A stretch of DNA of 64,000 bases from Sternotherus odoratus (taxonomy: Eukaryota; Chordata; Testudines; Kinosternidae): contig JAVMKO010000003.1 of NCBI GenBank assembly GCA_032164245.1, positions 37,388,890 through 37,452,889 on the forward strand, read 5' to 3'. Every line of letters begins with the position of its first letter. The first letter of the stretch is position 1. Positions 24,601 to 39,600 of this stretch are shown here, piece after piece. Position numbers and translations under genes: made by a program. The notes under the pieces are model-generated. The model saw nothing but the letters and a program-made list of their open reading frames with translations, made no database searches and had not been told where the DNA came from.

Positions 24601-27600
24601 CAGTTTCAATCACACTTTGTGAAAAATAGGATTATAAAATCTCCTCAGGGTTTAGATTAACTGGCAGGAACAGAAATGTTTAGAATCAAAATTCTTAGCT
24701 TCTGTTACTTTGTCTGATTTAACTTGGATTTTTTTTTATTTTTATTTTTTTTACTGGTGTATGCATTCACATTTCACTCTATTTCTGTAACTAGAGGATT
24801 TTCCCTTTATTTTCTCTTCCTTCTTATGACTTATGACTTCCTTTTCTCAGTCCTGCATGTTACTTGTTTATAAATTTGTATTAGCTACAGGCACAATCAA
24901 AGGGACAAAAACCTCAAAAAGGCACTTTCTAAACAATATAAATTTTGTAAGAGAACTGGTCATAAAAAGTTATTAGCTACTTACACACACAAATTAATAA
25001 AACTTCAAAAAGAGCATAAACCAAAACACGGTCAAAGCAGAAATATTTATTTGAGGGTCACTATTATCAGGTATCTCCCTAGGGAAAAGTTCTGCACATT
25101 TTAAAAATCTTTTGATCTTTCTTTGTTCTTTTAGGGAGAGGGGGGAGTGTGTGAGTGAGAGAGAGAGAGAATACTGTAGCCATCTGAACTAAATTAGGTA
25201 TGTTTACTGTTGCTTTTGTTTGTTGTCTGTGTGTGTGAATACTGTAGCCATCTGAATGAAGTAAATTAGTCATGCTGTTTACTGATAAACTGTAAAATGT
25301 CTGCGGACTGTGCTGTACACTAAGTTCAAATAAAAGCACCTTAGCAAAGGGATCAGAAAATGTTATTCGCTTCACATACATTAGCAATCAAAACTCACCT
25401 GGACCTGCTGTTTCTGCGTATTCAGCATATTTGGGTCAATTGACAGTGGTCCAAGCACACTGACCATAAGCTCTTTCTCTATAAGCCATTGCTTTAACTG
25501 AGCTTCTGTTGTTTGGAACTGGGTTAGGTAATTGGAGGACTCTTCGAGATTTTGTCGTCTGTCAGCTGTAACCTGATTGAGTTCTTTCCATTTGGAATCT
25601 ATCATAAAATAGTGATAATTTTAATAACATATTGCATGTATGTTCAGCATGTATGTTCTACATGTAAGACATACGTGTTCATAAGATTGTATACAAAGAC
25701 GTAAGATTGTATACAAAATATATAAACAGTTCTTTCTAATAACACTATCATGCTTTGTGCATATTAATACCAGAGTCCTTGGTGCAAAGACGCAGAATAA
25801 CAATTTATTTGAAGAGGTAACAAAGTCCTGTGGCACCTTAAAGACTAACTATAAAGTTTTGAAGTATGAGCTTTCGTGGGCTAATATTTATTTGAACTCT
25901 TCTTTGATTAGACTCACAGTGCATATCTCAACGTAAGCCCTCTGATTAATTTAGCTATGTAGGGAATTTTCAGCATAGTAAATATACATGTATTTGACCA
26001 AGACTAAGTCACCATCCCATCAAATAAATCCAAGAGCTCAAATTTAGACTTATATTAACATTTTCAAAAGCACCTATGTGACCTAAAAGCCGAAGTCCCA
26101 TATTCAAAGTGTGAGTCACCTTAGAGCCTATATCCCATTGAAAATCAATGAGATTTAAGAGCCAAAGTGCCTAAGTCCCTTTTGAAAATGGGACTAAGGT
26201 GTTTTTGAAAATGTTACCCTTAGACATTCTTCTTGGAGGGAGAGATGAGCTAGCTGGGTAAGACAGATGGATATAAATGGACTTTGGACCTCTTCTGAGT
26301 TCCTTCATAATTTTTTCAATCTAACTTTTTACCACTGTTGGAATAAATACTGATGTTATAGAAATGTATATTAAAATCAGTGAGTGATTGCAAAACTAAA
26401 CTTCATTTTAAAATATAAAAAATATTTTTTTTAAAAAATGTGAAAATTATAACACAATTATAATGCATAACTTCAGTAGCTATTGTTCAAAACTGGAAAT
26501 TTCCATTTTGGGGAGCAAAATTTAAGGAATCTGTTTTGGAAAATAGCAATAAGTCATTAAAAACATACATGACAAAAGCCCACTAGGGCATGGAAAAACA
26601 GCATGAGGAAAAGCATTAAAAACAGCCCCAAATGCTCTTTACGTTATACTAATGCTGTAGAAATGGATTTGTCCTAGTTAATTTTCTTCACATTTTCATA
26701 ACAAAAGATGTCAGTATATGCATCGACTGACCTTCAAGCTTAGCCTCACACAGTCTGAAATGGATAAATTATAAATCGGGGAAAATTCTGCTCCCTGTTG
26801 CACCAGTGTAAATCTAGAGTATGTTCATTGACTTCAGACTCTAGATTTACAATGTTGTGCAGAAAGTGGAATTTTGTCCAGGGTGTATGAGAAAAAAGGC
26901 AAGATAATCAAAATTCTAGTGCCTGGTGGTATGCTGAAATGACTGAAATGTAGCAATTTCAAAATCAGTCTGAGCCCTAGTGCAAGTACATTGCAGTACC
27001 TATTTGTTCAAACATCTGTTTCCATTTGGGCACCTCAGGAGAATTTGGATTCTTCTCCAACAGCTCTGTCACTTTGTCTTTCAGCTCCTGTACTTTATTT
27101 TCACTTTGCTTCAATTCTGTTTCAAATAGCTACAAAGAAGTAAAACAATAAACTTAAGTAAGCAGAAAACTAAAAATACTTCACAGATCTTTTTAATTCC
27201 AAAATAAGATGATGACAAACACAAAAATCCTCATAGCTATATCTAGGACTTACACAGTGCTTTTCAAGTCTCAAAGAACTTTACAAAGGTTAGTTATGCA
27301 TACAGTGACAGGCCAAGGAGTGGACTGCTGTATAATCCCTAATATTAACAGTAGCAGAGGACCCTGGAATGAGGAAAACTCTTATAAACTAGGTCCTCAA
27401 GCCCCATAGAACATAAGAATGGCCATACTTTGTCAGACCAGAGGTCCATCAAGCCCGGTATCCTGTCTTCCAATAGTGGCCAATGCCAAGTATCCCAGAG
27501 GGAATGAACAGAACAGGTAAATCACCAAGTGATCCATACCTTGTCGCCTGTTCCCAGTTTCTGGCAAACAGAGGCTCTGGTTAATAGTCATTGATGGACC

Positions 27601-30600
27601 TATCCTCCATTAACTTTAGTCCTTTTTCCAACCCTGTTATAGTCTTGGCCTTCACAACATCCTCTGGCAAGGAGTTCCACCGGTTGACTTTGCATTGTGT
27701 GAACAAATGCTTCCTTTTGACTGTTTTTAACCTGCTGCCTATTAATTTCATTTGGTGGCCCCTAGTTTGTGTGTTTTGAGAGAAGTAAATAACACTTCCT
27801 CATTTACTTTCTCCATGTCAGTCATGAGGCACGCCCCGCTCGGCCTGCCCCAGCCCAGGACCAAACTCGCAGGCTGGCTAAAAATGGCCGGTGGGCCGCA
27901 TATGGCCCGCGGGCTGTAGTTTGCCCACCTCTCGTCTAGACCCTGATTGTCATACCCAACTCACGACTGGAGGCGGGGCCGAGTATGGTGTGCCGCAAGG
28001 CCCTTTGCTCCTGGCCAGGGCCAGGCAAGTGCCGGGAGCCGTGGGGCCCCAGCACTCCTGGGCCGGGGGCGGGCAGAGCGCCGTGGGGCCCTGCGCTCCC
28101 AGTGGGGGCCAGCCAGGAGTGCGGCGTAACATCTGCGGGGCTCCAGCGCTCCCGGCTGGGGACCAGCCTGGGCGCGGCATGGCAGCTGCAGGGCCCTGCG
28201 CTCCCAGTGAGGGCCGGCCCAGGAACACGGCATGGCAGCCATGGGGCCCCAGCGATCTGGGCCAGGCCAGGCAGCCATGCGCTCCCCGGCCTAGATGCAG
28301 CCCTGGCCCAGCCGCAGAGCCCAGTGCTGAGGCTGGAGTGCTGGAAGATAAGAAAGGAGGATTCGGGGCAGGGTCCCAGGGAGTGGTGGTGGTTAGGGTG
28401 GGGGAGTGTCTCGGGAGGGGGCAGTCAGGACACAAAGAGCGGGAGGGCTTAGATATGAGGTAGGGTTCGGGGGTGGTGGTGGTGGTGATTTGGGTGGGAG
28501 AGTCTTGGGATGGGGTAGTCAGGGAACAAAGAGCAGGGGGTTTGGGGGGTAGGGTCCTGGGGACAGAGTAGGGGGTCTCCGGAGGGGGCGATCAGGTGAC
28601 AAGGAGTGGGGGAGCGGGGGCTGGATGGGTTGGGAATTCTGAGGGGGTCAGTCAGGGAGTGGGGGTCGGATAAGGGGTGGGGCCAGGCTGTTTAGGGAGG
28701 CACCACCTTCCCTACCTGGCCCATCGCATAATTCTGAACCCCAATGTGGCCCTCGGACCAAACAGTTTGCCCAGCCCTGGTCTAGACACACCCAGGTAGG
28801 GTGACCAGACAGCAAATGTGAAAAATTGGGACGGGGGTGGGTGAGTCATAGGAACCTATATAAGAAAAAGACCCAAAAAGCGGGACTGTCCCTATAAAAT
28901 CAGGACATCTGGTCACCCTACACCGAAGGGAGAAGGCAAGCAGTGACAGGACAGGACTTACTGATCTGTGTGATCCCCAAACTGGGACTAAAACTAGAAG
29001 TAACCAAAGTTAAAATTGTGCACTCAGCTTTACCTTTCCTATTTCCTGACTTTTGAGTGCTTAACACAACATTAGAATAATTTTAAGTTAAATTTCCACC
29101 CATTTTTAAAGAAAGAAAAAGACAAAGGAAAAGTCCCTGATGCTGTTACTACCAGGCAAAGTCAGCAGAGACAACCTGAGGTCTGCCTGTCTTTAGTAAA
29201 CTCTATAATTAGGACCCAGTCCAAAGCACAGTGAAGTCAATGGCAAGGCTCCATCCAGGCTAAGTAAGTACTCATCTTTTCAAAGCTTGGTTTCATTTTT
29301 AGGGCTGAATGCCAGTCTAGTCTAAGGAAATTCTGGTCACCAGATGTAAAGTTATAAACATTTAATGCTGACCAACTAATTCTGAAGTAGTATACAAACT
29401 GGGTCAAAATTCTGCTTTCATTTTCATTCAGTGCGTCCTCAAACAAATATTGGATGTTCAGTCACAGGTGAGGGCAGGATTTTCCCCTTTAGTAGCTGTA
29501 CACAGCAGCAGAGCTCATTTCCCTTTAAATACACAATGTGTGCGCTCTTACTCTACCTATCATTGTTAGAGAGGAGGTGATGAGGACAGCTGGGAGCCTA
29601 CTCCTGCTTTAGCGATTCTCGTATAATACTTTTAATGGGGGGGATCTTGAATGGTCACATAAATTAACAAGTATAACATGGCGGCTGCGAAGAAACCGCC
29701 ACCTTCAGGTAGAGTAAGTCTCTACAGCATCAAAGTGTGGAAGATCTGTGGAGCTGTAGTGGACCAGCAGTTGCAGAAACGGCTTTTTGCTGGATAGAGT
29801 CCTTCAAATCTTATGTGCAAGTAAATAAACTCAAAATTGAGGGATGTTCCATGATCAGTACACCCTCATCTATAAATTTGTAGTCGAAATTATTCTGACA
29901 TGAATAATTCCTCCTCTTTTATTTTAGCTATACATTTTGCCAGATTTGATCTGCCCTTGTTTGGCATATTTATGGGACTTACTCAAAATAAAATCTCTCT
30001 ATATTGTGCTAATATGGGGCTGTATTATTGTGGCATCCATTATTCAGAAGAACTCCCCCAATAATTTCAACGGCGAATTCGGTTTATAATTTTATGTGGT
30101 CCTTATTCGACAGTTTTCTTCATATACCCAGAGTACCTTATGTTGTTCTACTTGTGCTCTAACAGCTTCACTATCAGTAGGAGCTGCTTCCCAGCTTGCG
30201 GCAGCCTTATCCATTTTTTGCAGCCACTGCATCACTGAGTTTGATTCTTCTTGAACATTTTGCATTTTTGAAAGCATGCTTTCCAGTTCTGAAACCTTTT
30301 CCTTCAGTAAAGCTCCCAACTCTTCGTAACTGTGATTTACATCTGACATAGACTGTTGAACAGCTGTCAGTTCTGTGGGAGGAAGGGAGGAAATAAATGG
30401 TAAAAATATAGACCTTTTGAAGGAGTTCTGTACAGAACTTCAGAAACACCTTAAGTTACTGTATCTAAGCCATGGGAAAAAATCTATGCAATACAATGAG
30501 ACAGTTGAATACATTATGGCCACTTGTAGTTTTAACTAGGGTTAAAAAATTAATCATGATTGATCCTGCTGTTAAATAAAAGAATATTTATTTAAATATT

Positions 30601-33600
30601 TTGGATGTTTTCATATACATTGATATTAATTACAACACAGAATACAAAGTGTACAGTGCTAACTTTATCTTTCTTTTTATTACAAATATTTGTACTATAA
30701 AAAACAAAATAAATAGTATTTTTCAATTCACCTAATACAAGTACTGTAGTGCTATCTCTATCATGAAAGCTGAACTTACCAATGCAGAATTATGTACAAA
30801 AATAACTGCATTCAAAAATAGAACAATGGAGAACTTTAGAAACTATGAGTTCACTCAGTCCTATTTCTTGGTCAGCCAATCAGACAAACAAGTTTGTTTA
30901 CAATTGCAGGAAATAATGTTGCCTACTTCTTGTTTACAATGTCACCTGAAAGTGAGAATGGGTGTTCGTGTGGCACTGTTGTAGCCGGCATCACAAGCTA
31001 TTTATGTGCCAGATGTGCTAAAGATTCTCATGTTCCTTCATGCTTCAACCACCATTCCAGAGGACACATGTCCATGCTGATGACTGGGTTTGCTCAATAA
31101 CAATCCAAAGTAGCGTGAACCAACACATGTTCATTTTCATCATAGTCAGATGCCACCAGCAGAAGGTTGTTTTTGTTTTTTGGTAGTTTGGGTTCTGTAG
31201 TTTCCACATCAGTGTGTTTCTCTTTGAAGAATTCTGAAAGGATGCTCCACACCTCAGCCCTCTCAGATTTTGGAAGGCACTTCAGATTCTTAAACCTTGG
31301 GTCAAGTGCTATAGCTATCTTTAGAAATCTTACATAGGTACCTTCTTTGCATTTTGTCAAATCTGCTGTGAAAGTGTTCTTAAAACGAACATGTGCTGGG
31401 TCATCATCAGAGACTGCTATAACATGAAATATATGGCAGAATGCGGGTAAAACAGAGCAGGAGATACACAATTTTCCCCCACAGAGTTCAGTCACAAATT
31501 AAATTAATGCATTATTTTTTTTTAACAAGTATCATCAGCACGGAAGCATGGAATAGTGCTCTAGGATGGTGGCAGAAGCATGAAGGGGCATATGAATGTT
31601 CAGCTAATATAAATCATAAAGACCTTGCAATGCTGACTACAATATTGCCACGCAAATGCCTGTTCTCGCTTTCAGGTGACCTAGTAAATAACAAGTGGGC
31701 AGCATTATCTCTCGTAAATGTAAACAAACTTGTTTGTCTTAGCAATTGACTGAACAAGAAGTAGGACTGAGTGGACTTGTAGGCTCTAAAGTTTGACATT
31801 GTTTTATTCTGGAGTGCAGTTATATAACAAAAAAAATATCTATATTTGTAAATTATACTATCAAGATAAAGAGATAGCACTACATTATTTGTATGACATG
31901 AATTGAAAAATACTATTTCTTTTATCATTGTTACAGTGTAACTATGTGTAATCAAAATTAATATAAAGTGAGCACTCTACACTTTGTATTCTGTGTTTTA
32001 ATTGAAATAAATATATATGAAACGTAGAAAAACATCCACAAATATTTAGTAAATTTCCATTGGTATTCTATTGTTTAACAATCCAATGAAAAACTTCAAT
32101 TAATCATGATTAATTTTTTAATCGGGATTAATTTTTAGTTACTCGTGTGAGTTAACTGCAATTAATCAATAGCCACCATTTAAATTTAACATGGCAACAC
32201 TACTTATGAATAAGGCCACAAATTAATCATGGACATTTTTAGTAAAAGTCATGTATAGGTCATGGACAATTAACAAAAATTCATGGAAGCCATAACTTCA
32301 TTCATGAAAAGTTCATGACTTTTACTAAAAATGTCCATGACAAAAAAGGGGAGGGAGGAGGGCCCAGCACCTCACCTGCTGTGGCTCTGCCCAAAGCCCC
32401 ACTCCACCCTTTCCCCTAAAGGACTTTCGCCTTTGCCCCACCTCTTCCCATCCCTGCTGTACTTGTCCCCCAAAGCCCTTCCACCCACCCACTGCTCTTC
32501 GCTCTCCTCCAAGCATCTCCTGCCAGTCACCAAACAGCTGATTGGCAGCCAGGCCAAACAGCTGTAGTGGGTGGGTGCTGAGCACCCACTATTTTTTTCC
32601 AAGGGTGCTTGAGTCTCGGCACACCCACAGAGTCAGTGCCTACGTATACAAGCATCTGTCTTGTGTTACCGAGAGAGCTGAGTAGACTGTAGTTTGGTAA
32701 GAATGGACAATGTAGACCTAAAGCAGAGTATGGATCTATCCAGGTTCACATACAAAGTGAACACATAACTTGTACACAGAATCGAAATAAAATAGCTCAT
32801 TCCGGAGATGGAGTACATCACACAAGCTGCTACGAGTACATGCTGGGTGGGTGGATGTATGTGGTAAGCAGTTTTTGAAACCTCCATCTATGCATGGACA
32901 TACTTGCGTGAGTCTTCTGAACACTGCATCTTATGTTAAAATAGGTATTTTATATTTTTATATATATTTACACCACTTTTCTGAGATATGCATATTGTGC
33001 AATGGAAATTGAGAATCTGGCCCTCTGTCTTTCATGAAATATTAAAAATAGTTATTGATAATACTGTTTTTCAAAAAAAAAATCTGTTTTCTCATTATAG
33101 TTCTGGTTTAAGTTATTTACATTTAAAGATTACATTGACATTTTTTGTTATTGAAGAACCCTAATCTTCTAGAATGTTCCATGCCAATGACTAAACACAT
33201 TAGTGCACGATCGCACGTCTTGTCACATATGAATTTTATTTAGTAATTATTAACCTTTATTTGTCAGGAAACCTTGAGTACCTGAAGTTGCTCCTTCACC
33301 ATTTAATACTACTCCACCTACAGATGAGAGAGAAAAAATTAGCAATGCAGTGCTCATAGGAGCTGCATTTTCAGTTTTCCAACCTCTGTGAATATTTGAG
33401 AACAAAATTACAATTCTTTACAAAATAAGAGTTTCAAATATGAAATGCAGCTTTCATTATCATATTGAAACAACATGGAATGACACACAAACATGTGTGT
33501 AACTTGGGATACGTATCTGATTTAGTTTGTTCCATATCCATTACACTGGTCCGCACTACCTTTTCCTGTGGATTGTACACTGTAAGCACAATTGAACCCT

Positions 33601-36600
33601 ACACGTCATCCCACTGAAATCAGACACTACTTCTTAGGGCCAGATTCTGATATTTTTATTCACACTGAGTACAGGTTGTCTACAGGCAACTTTTATTCAT
33701 TTCAGTGTGACAAGTCCCTCAGAACTTAGGCCCTCAGTAAGATACTACTCAACTTGATCAATTGTTGCACAAATGATCCCACAATCAGGGTCAGATTATG
33801 GAGCTTGTACTGCCATTGATAAGCAGCTACTTGCACAGGTAGGCCTACTGATTTCAGTGGGATTATCTCTGTAAACTGTTCAAAGAAGTTTGGGAAACAC
33901 TGTGGGCCAGTGGAAAGCAGGCAAACCACAATGTAGAAATGAGGAGAGGAAGGACAGTCACCTCCAGTATCTAACACATGTATACAGAGTACTCCCAGAT
34001 GACCAATTAATGGAGCAGAATTAATGGTTGCCTTGGAGAAGGCTGTGCATTCATCCCTGACCACCAGCTGGAAAGTGAGTACCACAACAGTGGCAGCTGG
34101 GGGATGGTGAGAGAAAATAAATCAGGGAGGAAAACTGGTTGCCCCTATAACACGATGATGAGATCTGTCTGTGCTTTGTTGCCAGGAGGATTTTTACTAC
34201 TACAAACAGAATATTAAATATCTGCATTCTTCATACAGAAAACCATATTCATCAGGAAAAACACTTAGTTGATAAAACTGTATATTGATCACAAGTGAAC
34301 ACCATTTTCACTTTTTTTTGGGTAACAATATGGCTTCATCTTTTATTTGGATTGCAAGAACTGCAGATATTTAACTACTGCACCTCTGCCCATTATGGAC
34401 TCAACTCTGTGCCCGGTGCCGAAGCTCCCACCGATTCCAGGGGAGCAGAACCAGCCAAATATTCACACTCTCCAAAATAAAACATACAAGAAAATAAATA
34501 CTGACCACCTTAAGAAAGAGGTTTTCTATCCCCGTACTCCCCTCCTGCCACACAACCCCAGAAAATATGAAGCATTGCTCATCAAGGGGACTCTTCCATT
34601 TACAGTTATTTATAAGTAATCTGCAGCACCACACTTGCCTGGTGAGGGCAGAGGAATACACTGGCTGTTAATTGTTGACTCATTTATTTATTTGGATGTA
34701 TGGGCAAAGAGAAAAAAAAAGGTCTCCTATTCCAGGATCTATGTACCATTCACAGTTTATTGAAAAACTGAACCAAGATAAAGCCAAAAGCAACTACTGC
34801 CATTTTCAGCAAAAGAGAAGAAAAAATGCCCCACTCTTGCCAAACATTGCCCTACAATACATCTTTCCCCATTAGCCGCTCTAAGAAGATACCGTGTTTC
34901 CCCGAAAATAAGACAGTGTCTTATATTAATTTTTGCTCCCAAAATTACATTACATTATATTACAGCGAGAGGCAAAACTGGAAGTACGTCTTATTTTCGG
35001 GGGATGTCTTACTTTTGGGGAAACAGGGTATGTTCTGAAGATTGACAACTCAGAGCCTCTTTGGACCATACCCAGAAGCAAGTTCAGGAGGTCAGAGGGT
35101 AGGCTGAGAATGCCTTTCTTGCCATTATAGCACCCTATGTATATTTTGCCCAAGTTGTTTACATTCCATTTAACGATATTTACCCGTATCCGTAAAACAA
35201 ACCAACATTTAAGCACTGACATGCCACTGTGATGGGTACTATTTCAAACGCTGAAAAACAGAGATTTACTCTCTTTAAAATTAGATTACAAAGAAAAGCT
35301 GAAGCTGCAGGCTGGTAGGATAGGTTGGCTCAGGAGAGTGTTAATACGATAGGGAGTCCTTTCTCCTCTATATTGTCAATTCAGCTCCAATGGGGTTAGC
35401 TGATCATACAAATGCATACCTGCTTTTGAAGCTGCCCTGCATTTGGCAGGGGAAGTCACAGCACTGATTAGGTTACATAATGATGTTCCTTTGCTCTTCA
35501 TTTTCTGAATTTCAGGTGCTTTTAAAGTCCATTCCTCTTCTAATTTCTGAGTAACCAAAATGTAATATTTCAGTTTGTTCATTACATTTTAAAAAGGAAC
35601 AAAATAATGTGAAATACTTAGCATGGAGAAAGGGATGCACAAGGCCTTTAGGGAAGATACTGGGCTCTTGGCATGTGTAATGCATCATAAAACCCAAAGA
35701 ATGGTATTACCGGCAGTGTCAGTGAGACTGCATGCTTTACTATCCTGATTGCCATGTATTTTACAATATGACAGGCTGCTAACTTTAGCAGAGTAAAAGT
35801 GGGAAAGTGGCATATAAGGCACCTTAAAATCTATGAGGGAGTGGGTATCACCAGGAAAAATACTAACACTTGATGCCTGCGAACTAAAAGAATATTCCCC
35901 CACCCACAACATATATCTATATAAATGACACTGCACAATATTAGAAACAAATTGAAAATCTTGTCTTTTAACTACATGCTGTTATGTTATTAACAGCTGC
36001 CAAAATTCCATTAGCAATAGTATCCCTTCTTCTATACAGTCTCTCACCCTAATATCTTCCAATGGTTTCTTTAAATCCTCTGTATTTAAAGATGGTTCCA
36101 CAGCTGGAATCCTATCTGTTGTCTCGTTCATCCATTTCTTTAAAGATTCTACATGGAGTTTGAAACTATCCATTTGTTCCTGACACGATGATACATCCTC
36201 TTCTCTAGACAATTAAAGACAGCAAGAAAACTTGAGTGCAGAAAAACATCTATCATTCTGAAATTATATTAACAGAACTAAGTAATTATTGACCCAATCC
36301 TTCTGCCATTGAAGACGATGAGAGCTTAGTGATTGACTTCAATGAGTATGGAAGAGGCCCATGAATTTAGAGTACTATTCAAAACTACTCTTATAACTGT
36401 AAAATTTTGTTTAAGCTATCTGCTTCAGTAAGGCAGATAATTAACAGTGGAACTGAAAACCTCAAATATTTTCCAGTCAATGATCCATTTTGAGATGATG
36501 AGAGTTTGGGAACCAAAACCTATGAGAGCTCCATTATATCGTCTTGTCTTGGGACTTATTAAATATACCTTATAACTTATCTACATTATAGCTGAATGTC

Positions 36601-39600
36601 AGTTGATCCTGAAGGGATATTTCAGTGGTGCTGATAAATTAAGTATACATAATCCTATGCAATAAAAGCAAGGATAGGGTGAGACCCAATGCTCTGAAGA
36701 TCACAATTTCATTCTGTGCTGTAGCAAGAAAACTCATCAGTGGAAGAAGGGATGCGGAAAAAGGAGATGCAATACAGAAAATAAACAGAAAAAGTGTCTC
36801 TGACAGCAGCAATAAAGAGAGATTAAACAAGGGGAGAGAGTAGTGAGCAAATAAGAACTTTTCTCTAAAAAGGAAACTTGTGATAATACATGTCCTCTAC
36901 GTCCCAGCAGTTTGATACCACGATAAAATAACAACCAGAGAACTGAAAGATGCCTAGATCATCAGAAAGTTTGGGATTTTGAAAAATCACTATATAACAA
37001 TGTTTAAAAATCTGTTTCTTGGGAAGGCCTAGCTATCTTTCTATAGTGTCTGATACTACAATACCAAAGCATAATTTCCACACCCCAATACTGTCATTGC
37101 CATCAATGATGTGCACACTGAGAAGACACTATCCCATGGTGTGATTTTACTTCATTTTTGTGACATCATTTTGAATATCGGTTCACTTAAAAGAGAATTT
37201 TATATCTCTCATCAATGTAGTTGGTTTGCAGTTTCTGGATTGGACCAGAACCAAAAGCACTTGTGTCCTGGTCTCATTAATCTGATCTCAAACATATTTT
37301 GTGGGTATAAGCAACATTTGGAAAATCTAGTTTCTCTGTACATATGGCCCAATCGTAATGAAAATTCATTCTTTTAGTTTTTCTTTCACCCTCTGCATTC
37401 CAATCATAACTTTATAGCAGCTTTCACATGCAGAACCTTGTATTCCATCTAAGAAGTAGTGCAGTAGTTACTATTAGAACTGATAGCACGGCTGCAAATA
37501 CCATGGCAGGAGGTGAGGCTTGCTTTCTTTTCTGCAGACAATGCCGCCTTTGAACCATTACCTTCAAACAGCCTACAGTGTGCTCTCAAACACGAGGGCT
37601 AGCTTTTTTTTAATCAGCACTATGCACTACATACAAAAGCATGACATTCATTACAAAATGTGTATTGTATTGCTTGCATATAAAGCAGAAATATGTTAAT
37701 GATTATTGTACTAACTTTTCCTTCACAGTCTCTTCCACTTCCTTGAACTTCTTTGTCAAAGCATTTAACTTCTCTAAAACCAATGCTTTGTCCCCAGGCA
37801 AACCATGGACAGAAAGCTCTTCAAAAAGCTGATGCAAAACTTCAAGATCTTTTTTATGATTTATCAATGCCATACTAGTTTCCTGCAGAAATGAACAGAA
37901 AAGGCCAGTTTTACATTGGGCTCGATCATCAGTTGTTCAAAATTCAATCCTTGATCTTAGCTGTTCTACTAAAGTTAGGGAACCAGCTTGTTATATAGAT
38001 TGTGCTCCCATGAGGTGAGTGAGGGCAGAAATCGACACTATGTCCAAATAGAGCTGTACAATACCTGCATATATTGAGACACTTCAGTGACATCCTTTCC
38101 TGGAGCATCAGTCTCATTGAGAGCCTGAGTTTTCTTGTCTAAAAAGGACTGAAGTTTTTCTGACAGGCCTTCAAACAATTCCACTTTAGTCTTCAATTCC
38201 TCCATCTTTGCAAGTTTCCCTTTGTGTCTGGTACTTGCTTCAACAAACCGTACAGAGAGCTCATTCATTTTAGCTTGCAGACAGGATGCAGTGGATGGAT
38301 CTGTTGTTTCTATGAATTTGTTCACTTTTTCATTCATAGCATTTATACTGCTTTGGCGACTTGCAATATCTTGTTCCAGCATCTGAAACAAGCAACAAGC
38401 AGTTATAAAGAAGTCTTAAGAAATGACATTGATAATTCAGGTTCACCATACAATAAATAATAATAATAATAGAAGAACAATAAGAATAATCATCATTAAA
38501 AATGTGACAGAAAAATTTAAAAATCACAAAACACAGGAATACACAAGAATATCAACGAAAGAAATAGATGAGGCACTGAGAGGAATGAAGATTTGGAAAA
38601 CACTCAGACCAGATGGGCACATGGATTGTGGACTGAACAACTTAATAAATGTTTGAAGAACAGATGTCCAAGATGGATGGAGACAGGGAGAACTGTCCTC
38701 TATAAAAAAGGAAAGATGACAGTAGTGATCCTTTGAATTATAGATCAATCGTGTTTACCAACTATGTGGAAACTTCCATTGGCAATTCTGGCAAAAAAGA
38801 TCTGGATAACACTAGCTTATAATGGAATGCTGACTCCTGAGCAAAACAGTTGCACAGTAAACATGAAGTGGACCAAAGACCCACCTCACACTGAAAAGGA
38901 GGATCACAGAAGAAACAAAAAAAGAATACTTAGAAATGGTGTGGCTATGCTACCCAAAACCACATGACATTTGTGCATCATCAAGTCAATGAAAATGCAT
39001 TAAGTTCATCCAAAGATCATTTCCCTTCTGCAACAATCTATGGTTAACTGGAGCAATCGACTACCTGGAGGGGACTCTCATTGATGAGGTCCAAATTAAA
39101 AGAGGAATCTTTCAAGGGGATTCCTTATAGCCAGTTCTGTTCATGGTAGCAACACAATGCAGCTGAAACTGATGCTCTGTGAAATAAATTGTGATGATCA
39201 TATCAGCAAAGTGCAACAACCACTTAACCAGTCATTATAAATAAATGATCTGAAACTATATTGACAATCAGAAAAGGAGATAGAAACGGATCATAGGTTG
39301 AAAAGTTTGGTAAAGATCTCAAGTTACAGGTTGGCTAAATACATCTATAAAGAGGGGCAAACCAGTGCAATCAGTGGCAGAAAAGTTCAAGTAGGCACCA
39401 TCCGAGGTATGTCAGCCTGGCTCCTACCAGTATCTTGGAATCAGGGAATTGTCAGAGTTCCAACACAAATAAGTCAAATAAGTGAGGACAGATTGAAAGT
39501 TTACACAGAAATCAATGCAAGGACTGTAGTGGAGAGAGATTGAACCCATTAGCGAGAGAAGTTTAACAAACACATCACTTGTAGAAGGGTACCGAGAAAG

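Noticed and set aside
38384..38391. Methionine codons at the start of rod exons as possible translation starts (for example MFQMLEQD)
   Set aside because: The MLEQ methionine follows a splice acceptor and is internal to the reading frame; upstream exons join in phase.
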